This document shows positions 1 through 6,365 of a DNA stretch of 10,000 bases, in pieces (positions within the stretch are counted from its first letter, which is position 1; each line of letters opens with the position of its first letter). Position numbers and translations under genes: made by a program. The stretch is from Anaerolinea sp. (GTDB lineage: Bacteria > Chloroflexota > Anaerolineae > Anaerolineales > Anaerolineaceae), in NCBI GenBank assembly GCA_020216845.1, contig JAIWNK010000058.1, positions 1-10,000 of the forward strand. Direction: 5' to 3'. The notes under the pieces are model-generated. The model saw nothing but the letters and a program-made list of their open reading frames with translations, was not told the origin of the DNA and ran no database searches.

Positions 1-307
1 TCTCACCGTTCTGCACCATTGTCAGCGCAAGCGACCATTGCTCCGCCGACATTTCCCCATCCGCCTGACGCAGCGGCAAAAAATGCACCGGGCTGCGCCC
101 AACGATCTGCGTTGCCTCCACACCCAAAAGCTGCCCCGCCTGTGCATTGCAGGCCACAAACACATCTTTCTTTAGCAGAAACAACGCATTCGGCAACCGC
201 TCAAACAGCGCTTGTCGCTCCTCTTCCAAGCCCGATAGGCGCGCCTGCAATTCAGCAAGCTGTTGCTCTAATGCAGCAATTCGTTCTTGCTCAAATGACT
301 TTTTCAT
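1..307 (-). CDS. PAS-domain signalling protein with N-terminal coiled coil (3' part outside window)
   Basis: The frame is open from an ATG at 307 to the window edge, giving 102 residues of a longer protein. Residues 1-35 are charged and heptad-like (EQERIAALEQQLAELQARL), a probable coiled coil. Residues about 36-102 resemble the start of a PAS sensor domain: a hydrophobic strand around NALFLLKKDVFVACN, then a helix AQAGQLLGV and the turn ATQIVGRSPVHFLPL. PAS domains bind small ligands or cofactors, or mediate dimerisation, and often precede a histidine kinase or cyclase output. The output domain is not visible. The start overlaps the last 17 bases of the upstream membrane ATPase gene, so translation is probably coupled; I see no strong ribosome binding site of its own. 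No membrane segment is visible, so the visible part is cytosolic. The PAS assignment is by pattern only, without a search. Confidence 0.7.
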   Translation of the reverse strand, partial: MKKSFEQERIAALEQQLAELQARLSGLEEERQALFERLPNALFLLKKDVFVACNAQAGQLLGVEATQIVGRSPVHFLPLRQADGEMSAEQWSLALTMVQNGE

Positions 308-3300
308 ACGCTGGACGGGTGGCATAAATCCAACGCCGAATCAAATCCACGCGGAAGCGATACAAGTTGCTCCGTGGATCTGCTCGTCCAACAATATCGC
401 GCGCTTCCAACGCGGCAAGCGCTTGCTGTAATTCCATCAAGGGCACGGGACGGCCGCGCTTTTCAAGGTGTGCAAGCAAATCCTCAGGCATCACCTTCTC
501 GCCCACCTCCAACAACTCGGCCAGCGCCAACAGGGTCAACCGTTGTGTCGTTCCCGATTCAGCCCAAATGTACTTGAAGTGTGCCTCACCCCGTTCAACA
601 ATGCGATCCAAGACCGCATCAACATCCGTCACCGTGATGTAGCTACGGCGCGTTTCGTTGTGATAGGTCACAAGCTCATGACAGACAACCTGCGTGAAGT
701 AGGGGTGACCACTTGCCACCTGATAGATGCGTTCAATGGCCAGGGGATCGTATTCCATGCCAAACGGGCGCACCGGCTCGCATACCAGGCGGGTCACATC
801 GCCAAAATCAAGGAACGTGATGCGTTTGTAAGCCGCAATGTTGAACAAAATTGACCAATACTCCGACGCCAATTCCTCCAATTTGTGCGTGCCAGCAAAG
901 ACAAAGTCCACCTTGCGCTCATGCTGCATCAGGTTGCGCAAATAGGGGAAAATATCGGCACTTAACTTGCCATCTTCAACCCGTTTTTGCAGCTCTTCAA
1001 ATTCATCGAACATCAACAACAGGTTTTTCTCGCCCAACAACGGGTAAAGGCTGCGCAAAAACCGACTGCGGAAATAAAATTCGGGCGATTCCTCAAATTC
1101 CTGCCGCGGCGGCAATTCCGCATTGATGTCATGATTCTCCAAGGCGTAGACGATGTCATCCGCAATCGAGTAAAGGAAATCTGCCTCGCCCCGCGCCGCC
1201 TTGCCCTGAATGTCTACCAACACACAGATGTGCGTATCCGCCAGCACCTCGTTCAAATGATAGAGAATAGAGCTTTTGCCAGTGCGACGCTGACCGTGCA
1301 AGACGATCACGTTATTTTGATACGCCCCAAACAAGTTCTCGCGCACAAAGTCAAACACATCCTGACGGCCCACAAACATCTGCCCGGTTTGCAACGGCGT
1401 GCCGGTGACATAGGGAATGGGGAAAATGCGCTGAAAAGGCTTTTCTTCTTCCACAAACTCCACCTGATCGGCAAATTCCAGCTGCCGGTTGGTAGTCAGC
1501 GCATCATCATAGGTCAACTGCCAGCAAATGCGCAAAGACTGTGCGCCCTGTGTGCGAATGGTGACCGAAAACTCGCGGCTTTCTTTGGGCGGCAAAATCT
1601 CCAGCGTTTGCTCCGCTCCTTCCAATACCTCATACAACTCCGGCTGATTGGGAAAATGCAGGCGCAAATTCTCCGCCACATTCAGCCCCTGATTGACCAA
1701 AGCAAAGCGCAGCACTTGCTGATTGGCCAGGGTCAATTTGCGCGTTTTCAGCTCCATCAACAAATCGGCACTGCCTTGCAGATCCTTGACGGTTGCCAAC
1801 ACCATCGAATCCCAACGGTCAAGCAACACATGCAGCACGCCAAATTCCGGGTAGCACAACCCCTGTCGCACCGTGTTTTCGATATACAAGCGCCCCACTC
1901 GCAAAGCCTCTAACGAGTTGTTGAGAAAGATGATTTTGGTGCTCAGGTCATCCACGCGCTCAACCTTCTTCAGCTCATTCAGCACGCGAGAAAGGTGTTC
2001 ACCGGCTTTGGCCAGCGGCGGCAACAGCGAGGATGTTTGATCTTCAGGCATGGGCTGAATGGCCGCCACTTGCGAAACCGTCAGCGCCTGCGAACCTTGC
2101 AGCAAAATGCCATGCAATGCCACAACCTCTGGGCTGAGCTTCCATTCTGGATGTTGTTTCAAAATTTGGGTTGTTTGTTGCAACGCGGGTGTCGCCTGTG
2201 TTGGATGTAAGGCCAGGGCGTGATAAGCGCCCACCAAAGCAGCTCGCTCAGGGTCAGCACGCAAATCGAAATACAGATGCTCCAAAATGCGCGGGGCCGT
2301 ACATTCCTGCTGAAAGAGGCGATAGATGCGCAACAACACCTGATCGGGGTGCTGAGAAATGTCGCGCCGCACCTGCTCAGCACGGTCAGCTGGACGCAAA
2401 CGCACCGCCGAAAGGATGCCTGCCGACAATACCCCCTCCAATGCACCGATGGCCATGGCACTGAGAATGATTCCAAGAATATAAAATAGGGGCACAATGT
2501 AGAGCAAGGCAATGCGAAAGACCGGTGAGCTGAACAAATCCGCGACGACGCGCAGATCCACTTCGCCCTGATTTAACCCTGCCCAATCCGCCACATTCTG
2601 GAAGGGAAATTGCCCCAACAACACCAGGCTCAGGCGCATTGAACCACTTGTCACTGCCGCATAGACACTCGCAGCCACAGCCCCTGCCAGCATGGCCGCA
2701 TAGACGCGCGGGCCAATGCGATTGGAGGGATTGCGCAGCAGCAAGGCCGCAATGCCACCGATGAAAAACGTCAGCACGTAGACAAGCGGCGAAAGCACCT
2801 CAGCAGCCATGGTGTTCACCAGCGAACCGGCGGTTGTGCCCACCACAGCCTTTTGCACCACAACCGAAAAGCCCATCTGCATGGGGTCATTGGCACTTTT
2901 CAGTTGCGTGTTCAGGCTTGCCAAAACCAGCAAATAGCCAAACGCTAACCCAACCACCACGGCAACCAGCACCGCTTCTTCCGAATGAGCGAACCAGGCA
3001 CGCCGCCCCATTGAATTGAGGGGCATTTCCAGCAAAGAGCGTTCTTGTTTGGCCGACAACACCTTGCTGCGCAAAGTGCCTACCAAAGCCCCTTCCACAC
3101 CGCCCAACAACGAAAAAGCCGCCAACACAGCAAACAAACTTCCGGGCGCATTGAGAATCGTCTCGCGCACATAGGCTACCAGCATCGCTTCCGGGTAGGT
3201 TGGGCGCGTCATGCTCAGCGGATAATTGAACAGGTCATATCCAGCAGCAACGCTCAGCGTCGGCGCTGCCAGGAACAAATAGATGACCATGCCGGTCGAA

Positions 3301-3599
3301 AAGCCGCTTGCCAGCCCAACAAACAGCCCCGCTTTCAAGTCGCGCGCCTGCCCACGCAGCGCCGGCAGGCTGCCAACCAACAACAGAAACAAAGGCACAA
3401 CGCTGACATTCAACAACAGCACAAGTTGTGCATAGGCCACATTAAATGTACCGATATGCAAATACCCAAGCCACAGCTCAAACGGATTGCTGCGCGACGG
3501 CAAGACCGGAAAAACAAATAGATAAAAGACCGGGTAGGCCAACACAATTGTCAGCATCAGCCCTAACCAAATGCCACTAAACAGGCCCTTTTTAATCAT
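291..3599 (-). CDS. Membrane-anchored STAND/AAA-type ATPase with C-terminal winged helix
   Basis: The protein has 1102 residues. Residues 1-400 hold eight hydrophobic segments (about 5-33, 54-77, 88-112, 152-175, 208-229, 268-289, 297-317, 360-396). Basic loops at 79-88, 176-200, 290-298 and 400-412 place both termini in the cytosol by the positive-inside rule. Residues 412-625 look all-helical. Residues about 628-716 look like a beta-sandwich (ALVNQGLNVAENLRL). The ATPase starts at MFVGRQ (741), with Walker A GQRRTGKSS (769-777), Walker B LLLMFDEFEEL (860-870; Asp865, Glu866), a sensor-like FAGTHKLEEL (901-910) and GHPYFTQVV (964-972). A winged-helix-like end (about 1015-1095) closes it. This motif set fits the archaeal-ATPase/ORC-like STAND group, which couples ATP binding to assembly and signalling. 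AAAGGA-like bases lie about 6 nt before the ATG. The start is 10 bases after the kinase gene's stop. The specific function is unknown. Confidence 0.85.
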   Translation of the reverse strand: MIKKGLFSGIWLGLMLTIVLAYPVFYLFVFPVLPSRSNPFELWLGYLHIGTFNVAYAQLVLLLNVSVVPLFLLLVGSLPALRGQARDLKAGLFVGLASGFSTGMVIYLFLAAPTLSVAAGYDLFNYPLSMTRPTYPEAMLVAYVRETILNAPGSLFAVLAAFSLLGGVEGALVGTLRSKVLSAKQERSLLEMPLNSMGRRAWFAHSEEAVLVAVVVGLAFGYLLVLASLNTQLKSANDPMQMGFSVVVQKAVVGTTAGSLVNTMAAEVLSPLVYVLTFFIGGIAALLLRNPSNRIGPRVYAAMLAGAVAASVYAAVTSGSMRLSLVLLGQFPFQNVADWAGLNQGEVDLRVVADLFSSPVFRIALLYIVPLFYILGIILSAMAIGALEGVLSAGILSAVRLRPADRAEQVRRDISQHPDQVLLRIYRLFQQECTAPRILEHLYFDLRADPERAALVGAYHALALHPTQATPALQQTTQILKQHPEWKLSPEVVALHGILLQGSQALTVSQVAAIQPMPEDQTSSLLPPLAKAGEHLSRVLNELKKVERVDDLSTKIIFLNNSLEALRVGRLYIENTVRQGLCYPEFGVLHVLLDRWDSMVLATVKDLQGSADLLMELKTRKLTLANQQVLRFALVNQGLNVAENLRLHFPNQPELYEVLEGAEQTLEILPPKESREFSVTIRTQGAQSLRICWQLTYDDALTTNRQLEFADQVEFVEEEKPFQRIFPIPYVTGTPLQTGQMFVGRQDVFDFVRENLFGAYQNNVIVLHGQRRTGKSSILYHLNEVLADTHICVLVDIQGKAARGEADFLYSIADDIVYALENHDINAELPPRQEFEESPEFYFRSRFLRSLYPLLGEKNLLLMFDEFEELQKRVEDGKLSADIFPYLRNLMQHERKVDFVFAGTHKLEELASEYWSILFNIAAYKRITFLDFGDVTRLVCEPVRPFGMEYDPLAIERIYQVASGHPYFTQVVCHELVTYHNETRRSYITVTDVDAVLDRIVERGEAHFKYIWAESGTTQRLTLLALAELLEVGEKVMPEDLLAHLEKRGRPVPLMELQQALAALEARDIVGRADPRSNLYRFRVDLIRRWIYATRPAYEKVI

Positions 3600-3609
3600 C
3601 CAATTCCTT

Positions 3610-5538
3610 TCAAGAGAAAGCCCGCTCTAAGGCCATGGCAAAATCGCTGGCAGTGGCAAAGCGCTCGTGCGGTTGTTTGGCCAGGGCACGCTCTAACACC
3701 AGGTCTACGCCGAGCGGCAATTGGGGCAAGAGCGTGTGTGGCTTCGGCGGAGCATCGTTCATATGCTTGAGCAGCACCGCAAGCGGCGTATCCGCACTGA
3801 AGGGCAATTGCCCAACCAGCATTTCATACACAACCACGCCCAGGGCATAAATATCCGAGGCGCGCCCGACATCATCACCGCGCGCCTGTTCGGGTGACAT
3901 ATAATCCGGTGTACCCATCGTCATGCCTGTTGCCGTAAACTTGACGCCCTCCAACATCTTGACCACCCCAAAGTCGGTCAAGACAGCATAGGCATCCTGT
4001 GCATTGGCAGGGTCAAACTCGTTGGCACGCAGCAAAATATTGGCCGGTTTGATGTCGCGGTGAATCAAGCCATTGGCATGAGCATGGTCAAGGGCGGAGG
4101 CAATTTGGCGGGTCACGGTCAAGACCTCGGCCAGGCTCAACGTCTCGCCGCGCCCGCGCAGCAAGCGCACGCGCTCCTTGAGGGTTGGGCCAGGGATGTA
4201 TTCCATCACCATATACGTCAGGCGTTCCACGCTGCCAAAATCATACACCTGAACGATATTGGGGTGATGCAGGCGCGCCACCGCCGACGCCTCGCGCTGA
4301 AAACGCTCGTAGAATTCCGTATCCGCGGCAAAGCGCGGCGAAAGGATCTTGAGCGCCACGTAGCGATCGAGGGTTGGCTGATAGCCCTTAAACACCTCGG
4401 CCATGCCACCCTGTCCAATTGGTGAAACCACGCGATAGCCGCCCAAGGTGCGGCCAATCAGGTCACTGCCACCGTTGCTAAAGGTGGCGCGCTGACCGGT
4501 TTCTTGTGCGTCGCGCTGCCGCTTGAGGAACTCCGCAAACGTTTCCGAGAAGGGCGCAAACCGCCCGCCGCGTTCTTCCACCAGGCTCTTGATGCGCAAA
4601 ATGCGCACCATCGGCTCAGGCGCCTGCTCCAAATGAACCAGGGCCATTTGCTGCGTGGTGGAAAGCTGTGACCACAAATAGCGATAATGATCTTCCGCCT
4701 CAGCCAGGTAGCGCTTATGCACCAGGGCGGCAGTTTCGGGCGGGCGCGGCTGCCCGCGTCCCGGGGTTTCGTATAGGTGAAAACCGGCCACCTGCAAGAA
4801 GAACGGATGGTTACCGGCCAATTGGCGCGCCAGCTCAATTTCCTGCGCGCAAAAGGTCGGCCCGCCCAACAAGCCCGAAACATGCGTCAACAGCTCGACT
4901 GCCTCTTGGTCGCTCAATGCGCCCAACGGCAGTTCGGAAAAGATATTAAAGAACGGCGAAGAGAGCGTATCGGCGTGTTCAAAAGTCAGCTCATACAGGC
5001 TGCGCTTGGAGGCCGTGATGTAAACCAAACCAAGCTCACCGGCCAGGCTACGCAGCTCGCCATAAAAGTCAGGCTCAAAATGCGGGTTGCGTGCCAGTGA
5101 CTCAAATTCATCCAAACACAAAACAAGGTCAAACCCAGCATCACGCACACGGCGCAAAAAGCGCCGCACCGCCAAAAAGCGCAAATCAGCGCCATCCACC
5201 ATGCGACGCAACGCCTCCGTCAGGTCGCCCTGCGGCAAGCGCAACAGCAACGCATCCAAAATCTCCAACCAAAAGTCTTGCGCCGCTGCTGAGGCCATCC
5301 CTTCCAAATCGAAGTAGAGCAAAATTTGGCGTTCTGGGTCAAGACCATAGGCGCGCATCGTTTCGGGGTTGCAAATTTGCGTCAGCAAAGATGATTTGCC
5401 CATCTTGCGTTCGCCGACCAGGGAACGGCACTGATGCGTGACAACCGCGCTGTAGAGCGTTTCAATTTCGGCCTTGCGCCCAACGAAGTAAGACCGGTCG
5501 GTAATGCGTTGGCGATTAAAAAATGGGTTTCTGTTCAT
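3610..5538 (-). CDS. STAND/AAA-type ATPase fused to a C-terminal Hanks-type serine/threonine protein kinase
   Basis: Counted from the ATG at 5538 the protein has 642 residues. The N-terminal NTPase begins at YFVGRKAEIE (17-26), with Walker A GERKMGKSS (42-50), Walker B LVLCLDEFE (138-146), sensor-like VYITASKRS (172-180) and NHPFFLQVAG (243-252). A winged-helix-like segment ends near 340. The kinase runs from about 361 to 640: Gly-rich loop IGQGGMAEV (374-382), ATP-anchoring Lys397, helix-C Glu416, catalytic loop HRDIKPAN (493-500; Asp495), DFG 522-524, and SPE of the activation segment 548-550. All key residues are present, so it should be an active kinase phosphorylating Ser/Thr. I see no membrane helix and no PASTA or other C-terminal sensor, so it is probably cytosolic. 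A TTG 33 bases upstream (5571) is in frame. It would lie only about 8 nt after the predicted transcription start, so ATG 5538 is preferred. It is first in the operon with the membrane ATPase. Confidence 0.9.
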   Translation of the reverse strand: MNRNPFFNRQRITDRSYFVGRKAEIETLYSAVVTHQCRSLVGERKMGKSSLLTQICNPETMRAYGLDPERQILLYFDLEGMASAAAQDFWLEILDALLLRLPQGDLTEALRRMVDGADLRFLAVRRFLRRVRDAGFDLVLCLDEFESLARNPHFEPDFYGELRSLAGELGLVYITASKRSLYELTFEHADTLSSPFFNIFSELPLGALSDQEAVELLTHVSGLLGGPTFCAQEIELARQLAGNHPFFLQVAGFHLYETPGRGQPRPPETAALVHKRYLAEAEDHYRYLWSQLSTTQQMALVHLEQAPEPMVRILRIKSLVEERGGRFAPFSETFAEFLKRQRDAQETGQRATFSNGGSDLIGRTLGGYRVVSPIGQGGMAEVFKGYQPTLDRYVALKILSPRFAADTEFYERFQREASAVARLHHPNIVQVYDFGSVERLTYMVMEYIPGPTLKERVRLLRGRGETLSLAEVLTVTRQIASALDHAHANGLIHRDIKPANILLRANEFDPANAQDAYAVLTDFGVVKMLEGVKFTATGMTMGTPDYMSPEQARGDDVGRASDIYALGVVVYEMLVGQLPFSADTPLAVLLKHMNDAPPKPHTLLPQLPLGVDLVLERALAKQPHERFATASDFAMALERAFS

Positions 5539-5585
5539 GGCGATCGTTTCTGAAAGGCATTTTTCTTGCAACGGTTAACGTCCCT

Positions 5586-5591
5586 ATTATA
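5586..5591 (-). promoter_or_regulatory. Candidate -10 box of the kinase/ATPase operon
   Basis: The minus strand reads TATAAT here, 47 bases before the ATG at 5538. At 16-19 bp spacing I find no good -35 match (best candidates agree at about two of six bases), so the promoter is either weak or needs an activator. A start site near 5579 would leave a leader of about 40 nt. The AT-rich spacer region 5600-5640 is shared with the divergent rpsU promoter. Confidence 0.5.
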
Positions 5592-5633
5592 TACGAAAGA
5601 CAGGTAGAATTGATGCGAAATTTCTGAATTGGT

Positions 5634-5663
5634 TTGACAGTTTTAAGGTTAATAAGGTATAAT
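5634..5663 (+). promoter_or_regulatory. Consensus housekeeping-sigma promoter for rpsU-infA
   Basis: TTGACA at 5634-5639 and TATAAT at 5658-5663 are both perfect consensus hexamers, separated by 18 bp. The predicted transcription start is near 5670, about 160 nt ahead of the rpsU GTG. Such a strong promoter fits a translation-machinery operon and makes the terminator-like hairpin in its leader meaningful. Confidence 0.85.
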
Positions 5664-5675
5664 AGTAAAAGTTTG

Positions 5676-5693
5676 GTTTCGAGATATCGAAAC
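5676..5693 (+). promoter_or_regulatory. Perfect inverted repeat at the 5' end of the rpsU transcript
   Basis: GTTTCGA (5676-5682) and TCGAAAC (5687-5693) pair perfectly around the 4-base loop GATA. It lies only a few bases after the predicted start site. In RNA it would be a 5' stem-loop that could stabilise the message or form part of a regulatory leader. In DNA it could equally be an operator for a dimeric repressor. The sequence does not decide between these. Confidence 0.55.
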
Positions 5694-5736
5694 AGTTCAT
5701 TACCTGTTGTTTTGTGATGGAGGTTACCGCCCCAAC

Positions 5737-5823
5737 GTGCGTTATGTCTTGGATGAATGTCTTTTCCTCGGCTGCATCTTGGGGTGCGCCGAGTTTTTTA
5801 TCCCTTTGCAAGAAGGGAGGTGA
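5737..5823 (+). CDS. Possible 28-codon leader peptide ahead of rpsU
   Basis: A GTG at 5737 opens a 28-codon frame (beginning VRYVLDECLFLG) that runs through the terminator-like hairpin. It ends at TGA 5821-5823, inside the rpsU ribosome binding site and 5 bases before the rpsU GTG. A GGAGG at 5719-5723 lies upstream, but at 13 nt it is farther than usual. The frame has three cysteines and no run of one amino acid that would suggest classical amino-acid attenuation. It may be chance; the evidence is position only. Confidence 0.2.
   Translation: MRYVLDECLFLGCILGCAEFFIPLQEGR
5767..5799 (+). terminator. Intrinsic-terminator-like hairpin inside the rpsU leader (candidate attenuator)
   Basis: CTCGGC (5767-5772) pairs with GCCGAG (5788-5793). 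After a one-base T bulge, GCA (5774-5776) pairs with TGC (5785-5787), closing the 8-base loop TCTTGGGG. Six Ts follow directly (5794-5799). The structure sits between the strong promoter and the rpsU ribosome binding site, where a constitutive terminator would silence rpsU-infA. Conditional read-through is therefore the natural reading. CGCCCCAA at 5728-5735 can pair with TTGGGGTG at 5779-5786 and could act as an antiterminator strand or a pseudoknot. Confidence 0.6.
5815..5823 (+). promoter_or_regulatory. rpsU ribosome binding site
   Basis: GGGAGGTGA is a near-perfect Shine-Dalgarno sequence, 5 bases before GTG 5829. It fixes the rpsU start at this GTG rather than at the in-frame ATG 5757, which has no such site and would add 24 residues unlike bS21. 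Confidence 0.85.
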
Positions 5824-5828
5824 GAGAC

Positions 5829-6029
5829 GTGCCCGCAGTAGTTTTACGCCCGAACGAGTCGCAGGATCAGCTATTGAAGCGCTTTCGCAAGAAAGTGGTG
5901 AAAAGTGGCGTCTTAAGCACCGTACGCCGCAAGCGCTGGTTTATCTCGAAGAGCGAAGTGCGCCGCGTTGAAAAGAAGAAGGCCATGCGCCGCTTCAAAC
6001 GCCGCCAAATGAGCAAAGTGTCGGAATAA
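5829..6029 (+). CDS. rpsU: 30S ribosomal protein bS21
   Basis: The gene encodes 66 residues and starts with GTG behind a very strong ribosome binding site. The start VPAVVLRPNESQDQLLKRF and the Lys/Arg-rich helices that follow (FRKKVVKSGVLSTVRRKRW, then SEVRRVEKKKAMRRFKRRQ) match bS21, a small basic protein of the 30S subunit near the 3' end of 16S rRNA that assists mRNA base-pairing at initiation. Length is close to the usual 60-70 residues. It is the first gene of a dicistron with infA (61-base gap) under the consensus promoter at 5634-5663, and expression may be controlled by the leader hairpin at 5767-5799. bS21 from many bacteria begins MPAV or similar, so the GTG-coded first residue fits. 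Confidence 0.92.
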   Translation: MPAVVLRPNESQDQLLKRFRKKVVKSGVLSTVRRKRWFISKSEVRRVEKKKAMRRFKRRQMSKVSE

Positions 6030-6061
6030 GTCGCTGGTTCTGGGATCTCAGGGCCGGTCGT

Positions 6062-6079
6062 GAACCCTCATCAAGGTTC
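6062..6079 (+). promoter_or_regulatory. Small stem-loop abutting the infA ribosome binding site
   Basis: GAACC (6062-6066) can pair with GGTTC (6075-6079), directly before the infA Shine-Dalgarno at 6080-6086. A second GGTTC at 6036-6040 can compete for the same GAACC. The stems are short (5 bp), so any effect on infA translation is speculative. Confidence 0.25.
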
Positions 6080-6090
6080 GGAGGAGAAAA

Positions 6091-6339
6091 ATGGCCAAAG
6101 AAGAAGATAAAATTCAGGTGGAAGGCGTCATTGTCGAGGCCCTGCCGGCCACGCAATTTCGGGTTCGCCTGGAAAATGGTCATACCGTGCTGGCCTATCT
6201 ATCGGGCAGAATGCGCAAATACTACATCCGCATTTTGCTTGGCGATCGAGTACGCGTGGAAATGTCGCCCTACGATCTAACCCGCGGACGCATCGTCTAT
6301 CGCCAAAAGAAGAACAACGAGCCAGCTCTCGAAGAATAA
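6091..6339 (+). CDS. infA: Translation initiation factor IF-1
   Basis: The protein has 82 residues and is a clear IF1: it starts [12 protein letters not shown] and keeps the S1-like OB-fold signatures [17 protein letters not shown] (about residues 24-40), [14 protein letters not shown] (41-54) and [14 protein letters not shown] (58-71). IF1 binds the 30S A site during initiation. It is about ten residues longer than the 72-residue E. coli protein owing to a charged C-terminal tail ([11 protein letters not shown]). GGAGGAG at 6080-6086 precedes the ATG by 4 bases. It follows rpsU rather than the secY-adk-map genes common elsewhere, and ends shortly before an intrinsic terminator. Confidence 0.96.
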   Translation: MAKEEDKIQVEGVIVEALPATQFRVRLENGHTVLAYLSGRMRKYYIRILLGDRVRVEMSPYDLTRGRIVYRQKKNNEPALEE

Positions 6340-6365
6340 GCCCCCTGGGAATCATTGCAAGCCAC

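Noticed and set aside
987..1913. Plus-strand open frame of 308 codons
   Set aside because: It is antisense to the ATPase and beta-rich regions of the membrane protein. Its composition (rich in His, Gln, Arg, Leu) is typical of shadow frames.
5539..5571. TTG start at 5571 for the kinase gene
   Set aside because: It adds 11 residues (QEKCLSETIA and neighbours) with no domain content and would leave a leader of about 8 nt after the predicted start site. ATG 5538 is more plausible, although TTG cannot be fully excluded.
5664..5828. T-box or known riboswitch in the rpsU leader
   Set aside because: I see no T-box consensus or other aptamer signature I can name, and the leader is short. It is reported only as an unclassified attenuator.
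5757..6029. Longer rpsU starting at ATG 5757
   Set aside because: The extra 24 residues are unlike bS21, would be coded across the terminator-like hairpin, and lack a ribosome binding site. GTG 5829 has an excellent one.
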